Below the pieces are notes generated by a model. The model made no database searches and was not told the origin of the DNA. It was given only the letters and a program-made list of their open reading frames with translations. 64,000 nucleotides of DNA from positions 2,919,001 to 2,983,000 of the forward strand of contig NZ_OY782764.1 of NCBI RefSeq assembly GCF_963678225.1, written 5' to 3'. Shown one piece after another: positions 56,660 through 64,000 of this stretch; positions within the stretch are counted from its first letter, which is position 1; each line of letters starts with the position of its first letter. This DNA is from an uncultured Cohaesibacter sp. Lineage in GTDB: Bacteria > Pseudomonadota > Alphaproteobacteria > Rhizobiales > Cohaesibacteraceae. The position numbers and the translations under genes are program-made.

Positions 56660-57528
56660 CTTTGCGTCGTTCCATGTTGTTTATCCCCGGTTCCAACGCC
56701 GCGATGATCTCGACCGCCTTCGTCTTCAAGCCGGACTCGGTGATGTTCGACCTTGAGGATGCTGTATCCCTGCGCGAAAAGGATGCTGCCCGTCTGCTGG
56801 TCTATCACACCCTCAAATCATCGCTTTATGATGGAATTGAGCGTGTTGTCCGTATCAACCCATTGTCGACGCCATATGGCAAGGATGATCTCGAGGCCGC
56901 CGTGCGCGGCGGCGCCGACGTCATCCGCCTGCCCAAGACCGAAACGGCCGATGATGTGAAGGAGCTGGAAACCTGCGTTGAGGAGCTCGAGCGCAAATGC
57001 GGCCGAGAAGTTGGCTCGACATTGCTCATGGCTGCCATTGAATCGGCGTCCGGTGTGATCAACTCAGTCGCCATTGCCACCGCTTCAAAACGCCTGATGG
57101 GCATTGCTGTGGCTGGCTTTGACTATGTGGTTGACATGCAGACCGAACGCGGCGATGGCTCTGAGCTGTTCTATGCCCGCTGCGCCGTGTTGCACGCAGC
57201 CCGTGCCGCCAAGATCGATGCCTTCGATGTGGTCTATTCCGACATCAACAATGAGGAAGGCTTCCTCAAGGAAGTCGACGTCATCAAACGGCTTGGCTTC
57301 AACGGCAAATCGCTGATCAATCCGCGTCAGATCGAACTCTTGCACAATGCCTACGCCCCAACACAGGAAGATGTCGATTATGCCAACCGTGTCGTTGCCG
57401 CGGCTGAAAAGGCAGAGACCGAAGGGCTGGGGGTCATCGCGCTCAATGGCAAGATGATTGATGCGCCCATCGTGGATAGCGCCAAACGGGTTCTGAGCCG
57501 CGCTCAGGCTTCCGGCGTGAGACGATAG
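56656..57528 (+). CDS. citE: Citrate lyase beta subunit (citryl-CoA lyase)
   Basis: Cleaves citryl-ACP to acetyl-ACP and oxaloacetate. The 290-residue TIM barrel has [11 protein letters not shown] at the start, the Mg2+ and substrate residues in [14 protein letters not shown] and [11 protein letters not shown], and [15 protein letters not shown] 56656 follows GGGAGG and overlaps the citD stop; a GTG at 56641 is the alternative. Stand-alone CitE-like proteins exist, but the flanking citD and citF make the citrate lyase assignment firm. Confidence 0.95.
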   Translation: MTLRRSMLFIPGSNAAMISTAFVFKPDSVMFDLEDAVSLREKDAARLLVYHTLKSSLYDGIERVVRINPLSTPYGKDDLEAAVRGGADVIRLPKTETADDVKELETCVEELERKCGREVGSTLLMAAIESASGVINSVAIATASKRLMGIAVAGFDYVVDMQTERGDGSELFYARCAVLHAARAAKIDAFDVVYSDINNEEGFLKEVDVIKRLGFNGKSLINPRQIELLHNAYAPTQEDVDYANRVVAAAEKAETEGLGVIALNGKMIDAPIVDSAKRVLSRAQASGVRR

Positions 57529-57540
57529 GGAGGGCTGACA

Positions 57541-59061
57541 ATGGACAAGAACAATCATTCGGCTCCGGGGAGGAGCGAGACGGTGGCAGAACCAGAACTG
57601 TTTCAGGGCTTTGCAGCAAAAATTCCTTATCTGGCCGATCCAGTCGCCAAGCTTGATCGCAAGCTGGTCGATACGGTGCAGGAGGCTGTGCGTCGTGTGG
57701 GCCTCAAGGACGGAATGACCATTTCCTTCCACCATGCCTATCGCGAGGGCGACAAGGTCATCAATATGGTTGTGCAGATCCTTGCCGATATGGGCTTCAA
57801 GGATCTGACGCTGGCTTCTTCCTCGCTGGTCTCTGCCAACGCGCCGCTCATTGAGCATATCAAGAATGGTGTGATCCGGAAGATCTACACCTCCGGCATG
57901 CGAGGCAAGCTGGCTGATGCCATCTCCCACGGGCTGATGGACGAACCGATTACCGTGCATTCTCACGGGGGGCGCTGCGCTCTCATCGAAACCGGTGAAA
58001 TCAACATCGATGTCGCCTTTATCGGCGTTTCGGCATGCGATGCCTATGGCAACGCCAACGGCTTTTCAGGGCGCTCACGCTGTGGGTCGCTGGGCTATGC
58101 CATGGTCGATGCCTATTTCGCCAAGAATGTCATCATGCTGACCGAGGAAATCGTCGCCTATCCGAATGCACCGGCCAGCATTCGTCAGGATCAGGTGGAC
58201 TGGATCGTGCAGGTGGATGAGGTCGGTGATCCGGCCAAGATCTCCGTTGGGGCAGCCCGTGCCACGACCAATCCGCGTGAGTTGCTGATTGCGCGCCTGT
58301 CGGCGGAAGTAATGGAGCATGGCGGCTATTTCAAGGATGGCTTTTCCATGCAGACCGGCACCGGCGGCTCGTCCACGGCAACGGTCCGCTTCCTGGAAGA
58401 TCGCATGCGGCATCTGGACATCAAGGCTCAATGGGCGCTTGGCGGACAGACCGGTGGGATGGTCGATTTGCACAATAAGGGCCTGATCGGCACATTGCTC
58501 GACACCCAGAGCTTTGATGCGGTGGCTGCCCGTTCGCTGGAATCCTCGCCCAACCATGTTGAAATCTCGGCTCATTATTACGCAAGTCCCATGTCGAAAG
58601 GGGCTGTGGTGGATCGGCTGGATATGGTGATCCTGTCGGCACTGGAAATCGATCTTGATTTCAACGTCAATGTGTTGACCGGTTCTGATGGTGTCATGCG
58701 AGGCGCCTCTGGCGGCCATTGCGATACCGCAGCTGGGGCCAAATTGTCCATCGTGGCCGCGCCGCTTATCCGCTCGCGCATCCCGACCGTGGTCAAGAAT
58801 GTCACCACGCGGGTTACGCCGGGCGAGACGGTCGGTGTGCTGGTCACAGACCACGGCATAGCCGTCAACCCGAACCGACCAGACGTGGAAGAGCGGCTGC
58901 GCGCTGCCAATCTGCCGGTTCGCACCATGGAAGAACTCTATCAGCGGGCGATCTCCATTACGGGTGAACCCAAGCCGATCGAGTTCCTCGACAAGGTGGT
59001 CGGCGTTGTCCGCTATCGTGATGGCACTGTGATCGACACCGTGCGTCAGGTTGCCAAATGA
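57541..59061 (+). CDS. citF: Citrate lyase alpha subunit (citrate CoA-transferase)
   Basis: Exchanges acetyl for citryl on the ACP subunit. 506 residues, the normal length, with family motifs SFHHAYREGDKV, HSHGGRCALIETGEI, SACDAYGNANGFSGRS and TGSDGVMRGASGGHCDTA. The ATG follows GGGAGG at 8 bases. Its stop overlaps the citG start (ATGA), showing tight translational coupling. Confidence 0.96.
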   Translation: MDKNNHSAPGRSETVAEPELFQGFAAKIPYLADPVAKLDRKLVDTVQEAVRRVGLKDGMTISFHHAYREGDKVINMVVQILADMGFKDLTLASSSLVSANAPLIEHIKNGVIRKIYTSGMRGKLADAISHGLMDEPITVHSHGGRCALIETGEINIDVAFIGVSACDAYGNANGFSGRSRCGSLGYAMVDAYFAKNVIMLTEEIVAYPNAPASIRQDQVDWIVQVDEVGDPAKISVGAARATTNPRELLIARLSAEVMEHGGYFKDGFSMQTGTGGSSTATVRFLEDRMRHLDIKAQWALGGQTGGMVDLHNKGLIGTLLDTQSFDAVAARSLESSPNHVEISAHYYASPMSKGAVVDRLDMVILSALEIDLDFNVNVLTGSDGVMRGASGGHCDTAAGAKLSIVAAPLIRSRIPTVVKNVTTRVTPGETVGVLVTDHGIAVNPNRPDVEERLRAANLPVRTMEELYQRAISITGEPKPIEFLDKVVGVVRYRDGTVIDTVRQVAK

Positions 59062-60089
59062 CAAGTGGGTCCTTCATGGATGAGGAGATAGGCGAGGGCG
59101 ATCTTAAGGAAGTGATTAGTGATCCTTCTTTGGAGATCGTCACTGCGCCAACCTATGGACTATTGAAACAGGAACAATTGGGGATATCAATTTCTCCTGT
59201 TGCCCCTGTGTGGTCGTCCCTGCCGGAGCGCCTTGCCGACCTTGTCCATGAAGCCCTCGTTGCCGAAGCAACCCTCACGCCAAAGCCGGGGCTTGTGGAT
59301 GCCCGCAACAACGGCTCGCACAAGGATATGACGCTGGCGACCTTTCTTGCCAGTGCCGACGCGTTGCGCCCTCTGATGGCGTCATTCGTCAAGGCGGGCA
59401 TGGAAACAGCGGGTGATCCTGCTTCTGTTGCGCTGCAGGCTCTGCGTGGACACGGTCTTATCTGCGAAGAGGCAATGAATGAGGCCACCGGCGGCATCAA
59501 CACACATAAGGGCGGCATCTTCGCTTTTGGCCTGTTGCTCGGCGCAGCGGGACGTTGCATCGGACGCGGGGAAGGGCTCTCGGTCGCGGCGCTTTGCGGC
59601 GAAGCCGCGCAAATGGTCAAGGGGCTGGTGAAGCGTGAGCTCGCCAACCGCGTAAAGACTGCCAATACTGCTGGGGAATATATCTATCGTCGCTATGGCC
59701 TCACTGGCGCTCGGGGCGAAGCGGAAAGCGGCTTTGAATTGGTGCGGCTCTATGCTCTTCCAGCCTTTCTTTGCTCAAGAGAGGCTGGGCAGGACGAGGA
59801 AACCGCGTTGCTTGCCGCTCTGCTCGAATTGCTCATCCGCAACAGGGATACCAATCTGGTTGCCCGTGGCGGCATGGAAGGACTGTTTTTCGTGCGCCGT
59901 GAAGCGCAACGGCTCAAGGGGCAGGGCGGTGTTTTTGCCCCGGATTTCCAAGCAAGGCTGATGGCCATGGATGAAGCGCTGATCCACCGGAATCTAAGTC
60001 CCGGAGGGAGCGCTGACCTGCTAGGTGTTACCTTGTTTCTCGCGCGTATCGATGCGATGGGGTTGTCGGCAAGCACGGAGGCCCCATGA
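59058..60089 (+). CDS. citG: Triphosphoribosyl-dephospho-CoA synthase
   Basis: Makes the prosthetic-group precursor from ATP and dephospho-CoA. The 343-residue protein has the CitG core from about residue 55, with AEATLTPKPGLVDARNNGSHKDM, read in two parts TPKPGLVD and GSHKDM, then GGINTHKG and RNRDTNL. The first 50 residues are an extension rich in acidic residues and not part of the recognised core. ATGA overlap with citF. An internal start in the extension cannot be excluded. Confidence 0.93.
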   Translation: MTSGSFMDEEIGEGDLKEVISDPSLEIVTAPTYGLLKQEQLGISISPVAPVWSSLPERLADLVHEALVAEATLTPKPGLVDARNNGSHKDMTLATFLASADALRPLMASFVKAGMETAGDPASVALQALRGHGLICEEAMNEATGGINTHKGGIFAFGLLLGAAGRCIGRGEGLSVAALCGEAAQMVKGLVKRELANRVKTANTAGEYIYRRYGLTGARGEAESGFELVRLYALPAFLCSREAGQDEETALLAALLELLIRNRDTNLVARGGMEGLFFVRREAQRLKGQGGVFAPDFQARLMAMDEALIHRNLSPGGSADLLGVTLFLARIDAMGLSASTEAP

Positions 60090-60625
60090 AAGAATCCTGT
60101 TGGACCGATGGCGCGGAGGTCGCCCTCAAGGATATGCTGCAAGCCCGCGAACGGCGGGTGCGTCGGCGCGAAGATGGCCTCGCTCACTATCGCATGCCGA
60201 CAATCACCTTTTCCGTCGTCATGCCCGGGCCGGTAAAATTGTGCCCCATGAGCGAATTACTCGCCAAGAAGGCAGAGTGCGCAATGCGCGAACAGCTCTC
60301 GGCAAAGGGCTGGGAAAGCTACATGCTCTGGTCCCAGAACGCGGACACAGGCCCGGAGGCTTTGTTCGCTGTCGGCTGTGAGGCTGAAAAGCTCAAAATG
60401 GCGATGGTCGAGCTGGAAGAAAGTCACCCGCTGGGGCGACTATGGGATCTTGATGTCCATGGCGCAGACGGGCGAGCGGTTTCCCGTCGGGATATCGGCA
60501 TGGCGCCGCGACAGTGCCTCTTGTGTGATCAGCCAGCCCATGCCTGTGCACGCTCTCGCGCGCATGAAATGGGTGACATTATAAGGGCCATGGAAGAAAG
60601 AATTCGAAGCTATTTGGAAAAATAA
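60086..60625 (+). CDS. citX: Apo-citrate lyase phosphoribosyl-dephospho-CoA transferase
   Basis: Transfers the prosthetic group to Ser14 of CitD. 179 residues with the CitX signatures HPLGRLWDLDV and RQCLLCDQPAHACARSRAH near the C-terminus. ATGA overlap with citG. Gene order here is citG then citX, the reverse of the citXG order common in enterobacteria. No terminator is evident behind it. Confidence 0.94.
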   Translation: MKESCWTDGAEVALKDMLQARERRVRRREDGLAHYRMPTITFSVVMPGPVKLCPMSELLAKKAECAMREQLSAKGWESYMLWSQNADTGPEALFAVGCEAEKLKMAMVELEESHPLGRLWDLDVHGADGRAVSRRDIGMAPRQCLLCDQPAHACARSRAHEMGDIIRAMEERIRSYLEK

Positions 60626-60885
60626 ATAAGTCTTTGCCAAAAGTTGTCATGCATTTTGGACAAGAGCATGCGATAGATGGGAAGCATTTTTCTGTAGCAA
60701 CGCGAACTCTTAAAAGAAGATCAAAAGAAACAAACTCTTAGCATGGAGATTCGTCCCGCCTGAGAGGTGCGTTGCGCTTGCCAGACAAAGAGAATGCCCA
60801 TCCCTCAAGCGGGAGTTGAAGATTAGGCGCGTTGGTACTAGATTATCGATGCATACTTTCAAACATTATTTCATGGAGTCGCCTT

Positions 60886-61479
60886 TTGATTAGAAAATTG
60901 ACAGATCCTGAGGTTCTGGAGGCGCTCGCAACACATGCAGAACAGTTTGATTTTGTTCTCGTGCCCGGCTTTAAAAATAGTGGGCCGGAGCATTGGCAGA
61001 CCTATTGGGAACGGGAGATCAATCTCTTTTGCCGCATCGAACAGAGCCGCTGGGATCAGCGCGATATTGTGCTATGGATTGATGCCGTGGGAAGGCTCCT
61101 GACCAAGCGCAATCGTCCCGCCATTCTCATCGGCCATTCGCTGGGGGCGCTTGCTTCTGCCTGCGTCATAGCCCGAGGGGAGCTGAATGTGGTTGGCGGC
61201 ATGTTTGTCGCCCCAGCCGAGCCCATGCGCTTTGCTGTGGAAGAACGCATTCCGCACGAGAATTTGGGTATTCCAACGGTGGTAGTCGCCAGCCATAACG
61301 ACAAGCTCATCTCCTTTGCGCGCGCCAAGGGACTGGCTGATGGTTGGGCATCCGACTTTATCGATGTCGGGGAAGCCGGACATATCAATTCCGAGGCTGG
61401 CTTTGGTCGCTGGCCTTATGGCTTGACCATTCTTCGCGATCTCGCTGACCGCATTGTCGCCGATAAGAGTAAGGGGTGA
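60886..61479 (+). CDS. RBBP9/YdeN-type serine hydrolase (alpha/beta fold)
   Basis: 197 residues. The family opening VPGFKNSGPEHWQTYWE is followed by the nucleophile elbow ILIGHSLGALAS and the late Asp/His pair in SHNDKLISF and GEAGHINSEAGFG. Such small hydrolases act on unknown esters or peptides. The start is taken as TTG 60886, with GGAG 7 bases upstream; the frame continues to a TTG at 60832 without an equal SD. It is convergent with the following binding-protein gene (10-bp gap). The 260 bp before it hold no recognised feature. Confidence 0.83.
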   Translation: MIRKLTDPEVLEALATHAEQFDFVLVPGFKNSGPEHWQTYWEREINLFCRIEQSRWDQRDIVLWIDAVGRLLTKRNRPAILIGHSLGALASACVIARGELNVVGGMFVAPAEPMRFAVEERIPHENLGIPTVVVASHNDKLISFARAKGLADGWASDFIDVGEAGHINSEAGFGRWPYGLTILRDLADRIVADKSKG

Positions 61480-61489
61480 TCACGCCCGA

Positions 61490-62593
61490 TCACTGCTCTT
61501 CCGGCTTTTTGAAAATACTGTTCCAGACATCCAGAAAATACCTGCGTTTTAGCGGGTCTTGATAGGTCAGTAAGCCGATGCCCATCTTGATTGGCAAATA
61601 GGCGTTGGTGGAATCAGCTGGCAATTTCGACCGCCGCATGTCTGGCGAAATGGGGATCAAGGCCGAGTCCCGAGCCATTTTCTCTTGCCCGGTTTCAGAT
61701 AGCAGAAACTCCAGAAAGCGCTCTGCTTCTCTCTTCTTCCTCGAATGTTTGTAGATGAAGGCCGTGCGCGACATGACAATGGTGTAATCCTTGAATTGGA
61801 AAATACCGACATTCGGATCCTTGGAGGCGCGTTCCAGCGCGTAGGTGCCGATGACGTTATAGCCAAGGATCAGATCGCCCGAGGCGACTGCATCCAGAAT
61901 GGCAGACGTATAGTCATAGGTGCGCATCTTTGCGCGGCTGAGCGCTTCGATCACACGGAAAATCTTGTCGCTTTGAATGGCATCTTGCGTAAAAAACAAG
62001 TAGCCCGCTCCCGACGAGGCCGCATCATAGGTGCCCACTTTCCCTTCGAAGGTGGGCAGATTATTGATCAATAGATCCGCCAGATCGGAATGGGTTTTGG
62101 GCAGCGGATAGCCCCGGAAGGCTTCCTTGTTATAAACCAGCACAATCGGCTCATAGGTGAAGCCGTAAAGCTCATTACGCCACTCCGCCCAGCTTGGTGT
62201 TGCGCCTGCACGATCGGCGCTGAAGGGAGAGGCGAGCCCCTCATTGACCAGCTTGACCTGCAAGTCCATGGCCGAGCTAATGACCAGATCAATGGCGTTG
62301 TCCTTGCGGTCCCTTGCATAGAGCACATGCTCGAACAGGGCGTTGGTGGTGATTTCGTGATAGGCAATCTCGATATCCGGATTGGCCGTTTCAAAAGCCC
62401 TGATGACGCTTTCAAAGGCGGCGGTGTCCGTGGTGCTCCAGATATCGATCTCGGTCTTTTCTTGCGAGAAGGCGGCTGGTATGGCTGCCAGCATTACTAA
62501 CAACGCAGTGATCGCGAAAAGCATGTATTTGGCTGAGCGAGCCGAACAGACTGAAAGAGGCGAAATAAGGGGGAAGAGGCTCCGTGCGCTCAT
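61490..62593 (-). CDS. Periplasmic binding-protein-like partner of sensor kinase
   Basis: 367 residues with an N-terminal hydrophobic signal (about 22-43, ending AAFSQ). The mature part resembles Fe3+/family 1 ABC binding proteins (IDIWSTTDTAAFESVIRAFE, VLVYNKEAFRGYPLPKT). No permease or ATPase genes adjoin; instead its ATG overlaps the stop of the kinase gene (ATGA). In the Salmonella Pgt system a similar protein, PgtC, works with the sensor PgtB, so a ligand-sensing accessory role is inferred. The start is fixed by the overlap, though a second ATG at 62524 directly before the signal core would also work. Confidence 0.8.
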   Translation of the reverse strand: MSARSLFPLISPLSVCSARSAKYMLFAITALLVMLAAIPAAFSQEKTEIDIWSTTDTAAFESVIRAFETANPDIEIAYHEITTNALFEHVLYARDRKDNAIDLVISSAMDLQVKLVNEGLASPFSADRAGATPSWAEWRNELYGFTYEPIVLVYNKEAFRGYPLPKTHSDLADLLINNLPTFEGKVGTYDAASSGAGYLFFTQDAIQSDKIFRVIEALSRAKMRTYDYTSAILDAVASGDLILGYNVIGTYALERASKDPNVGIFQFKDYTIVMSRTAFIYKHSRKKREAERFLEFLLSETGQEKMARDSALIPISPDMRRSKLPADSTNAYLPIKMGIGLLTYQDPLKRRYFLDVWNSIFKKPEEQ

Positions 62594-64000
62594 GTGGGGA
62601 TCCCCACTGTTTTACGGGTGAATATCATTCTCACGCTTAAACCTCCCAAAGCCGATTGGCCGAGCCTGAGCTGTGCCTTGTGGCTGCGCATGACCTCGTC
62701 AACGATGCTGAGGCCCAAACCAGACCCGTCGTTGCCGGTTCCCGTCGTATAGAAGCGTTCCAGCACCTTTGCACGCCGTTCTTCCGGAATGCCCGGACCG
62801 GCGTCATCCACTTGCAGGATAAGCTGCTTTCGCTCTCTGCCGCGAAGTTTCAGGGTATTTTCAAAAAGAGAGATATCGATGCGGTTGTTGGCTGGGCCAT
62901 GTTTGATGGCATTGTCTATGACATTGCTGATGGCCTCGCGGATGGAGATGCTGTCGCCTGCAATCAGATCGGCATTCTTGCCGCCATTCTCGATCTCGGG
63001 CGCAATATTAACCGAAAAATCGATATCGGACTTCACATGTTCACGCAGCAGCGTCTGCAAAACGGTTTTGAGCAAATCTGCCAGATGAATATCCGAGACA
63101 ATCTTCTGGTCGGCCCGGTGAATGACCATGGCGTGGGCCAACAGCTGGTTGGTCAGGTGAATGGTCTGCCGGTTCTGCCGCTCGGCCTTTTCGATACGGC
63201 CTTTCAAAAGCTCGGGGGACAGCTCCTTGCTGGCCAGCTCCAATTGCCCCTGAAGCGCTGAAAGGGCCGTCCTGATCTGATGCGTGACATCGGCTATAAA
63301 GATTTGCGAGTGATCGAGATTGTTCTTCAGCCGCGAGATGAAGCCGTTGATCGAGAGCACAAGACTAGCCACTTCGCGCGGTGGCGTGACGGGTAGGGGC
63401 GTGAAGTCGGAAATGTCACGCTGTCGCAAATTCTGCTCTACGTCGATCAGTGGATGAAGGGCGCGATTAATCGCGATCCAGACAAACAGCAACCCCACCA
63501 CGGTGATGAAAAGAGCCACTGCAAACCCGCGCCAGAACAGCTCTGCGATCATGTCATGACGCGCTATGCAGGTTTGGCCGAACTGCACGATGACCCAAAG
63601 CGAGCGAGCTTCTCCGGTGAGAAAGCGCGCCTGCTGCATGAAACGGACGGACTCGCCACTGAAAGCGTCATCCCAATAAACAGGGCTTTCGCTTGGCTTG
63701 TAATTGGCCTTGGGGCGCAGATTGTGAGAGGCCGTAATGGTCTCGTCATCTTGCGTGAAAATGCGATAGAAAACGCGGTCTTCTTTTGCCAGTCCCAGAA
63801 TCTCAAAGGCGGAATAGGGGATGTCGACCCGCACCTCACCCGAAGCCAGGTTGGCTCTTTCCAGAATGGCAAGGGCCGCCCCATGCAACAGCCGGTCATA
63901 GGATTCATTGGCAGCCTGTTGCGCATAGCCCCACAAGCCGATGCAGATCACCGTCAGAATGGCCAGAAAGCCAGCCCCCATGCTCAGAATGAGCCGGTGA
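62590..64000 (-). CDS. Sensor histidine kinase, TctE-like (5' end outside window)
   Basis: Membrane two-component kinase. The frame continues past the right edge; from the Met at 63981 there are 463 residues, with at least six more upstream (HRLILS). Order: first membrane helix, periplasmic domain of about 120 residues, second helix (about 152-172), HAMP, H-box with His234 in ADVTHQIRT, N-box NVIDNAIKHG, G-boxes DAGPGIPEE and GSGLGLSIV. Resembles TctE/QseC-type kinases. The response regulator is probably encoded upstream outside the window. A plausible target is tctCBA-cit, by proximity only. Confidence 0.92.
   Translation of the reverse strand, partial: HRLILSMGAGFLAILTVICIGLWGYAQQAANESYDRLLHGAALAILERANLASGEVRVDIPYSAFEILGLAKEDRVFYRIFTQDDETITASHNLRPKANYKPSESPVYWDDAFSGESVRFMQQARFLTGEARSLWVIVQFGQTCIARHDMIAELFWRGFAVALFITVVGLLFVWIAINRALHPLIDVEQNLRQRDISDFTPLPVTPPREVASLVLSINGFISRLKNNLDHSQIFIADVTHQIRTALSALQGQLELASKELSPELLKGRIEKAERQNRQTIHLTNQLLAHAMVIHRADQKIVSDIHLADLLKTVLQTLLREHVKSDIDFSVNIAPEIENGGKNADLIAGDSISIREAISNVIDNAIKHGPANNRIDISLFENTLKLRGRERKQLILQVDDAGPGIPEERRAKVLERFYTTGTGNDGSGLGLSIVDEVMRSHKAQLRLGQSALGGLSVRMIFTRKTVGIPT

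Overview
The window reads as a chromosomal segment of a facultatively anaerobic alphaproteobacterium. Clear orthologues of UgpBAEC, TctCBA, GlnK-independent sugar ABC importers, a TctE-type kinase and a Pho-box-like site fit Hyphomicrobiales. The combination of E. coli-like pyruvate formate-lyase, AdhE and a complete citrate lyase set is unusual for that class and resembles marine fermenting genera such as Cohaesibacter; the genus is an inference from gene content only. There are no rRNA or tRNA genes, insertion sequences, prophage genes or CRISPR arrays that I can recognise. Gene density is high and most starts carry a good Shine-Dalgarno (SD) sequence; several key genes use TTG starts.

Layout. 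1-6.3 kb: the 3' part of pyruvate carboxylase, a cytochrome b561, a TDT-family transporter and a Gfo/Idh oxidoreductase preceded by a 7-bp tandem repeat. 5.6-11.7 kb: an anaerobic block with pflA, pflB, an iron-type alcohol dehydrogenase and a double-domain universal stress protein. 12.2-18.5 kb: a DMT exporter, a LacI regulator, and a pirin-wrbA-yqjG quinone/redox operon divergent from a FadR-type regulator. 18.5-28.9 kb: selO, a BisC-type molybdoenzyme, a 51-residue small gene, a GH2 beta-mannosidase and adhE.

29.3-37.5 kb: an oligogalacturonide-type utilisation operon on the minus strand (two permeases, ATPase, binding protein, GH28, GH105) with a divergent AraC regulator. 37.8-44.1 kb: a small Cys-rich membrane protein, then ugpBAEQC for glycerol-3-phosphate/glycerophosphodiester uptake behind a candidate Pho box, then an RpiR regulator. 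44.3-51.3 kb: an ArsR-like regulator with a large C-terminal domain, a GH51 arabinofuranosidase behind a clear operator, and another sugar ABC importer. 51.8-60.6 kb: tctCBA and citCDEFGX, i.e. tricarboxylate uptake plus citrate lyase with its ligase and prosthetic-group enzymes. 60.9-64 kb: a small alpha/beta hydrolase, a binding-protein-like gene and the sensor kinase it overlaps, which runs off the window.

Together the genes describe a cell that scavenges plant or algal wall oligosaccharides and citrate, imports them intact and cleaves them in the cytoplasm (none of the four glycosidases shows a signal peptide). Without oxygen it can dispose of pyruvate and acetyl-CoA through formate, acetate and ethanol. 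The most interesting unexplained signals are the heptamer array before the oxidoreductase, the paired hairpins before the galacturonide binding protein, the operator plus unusual ArsR-like sensor at the arabinofuranosidase gene, and the binding-protein/kinase pair at the right edge.
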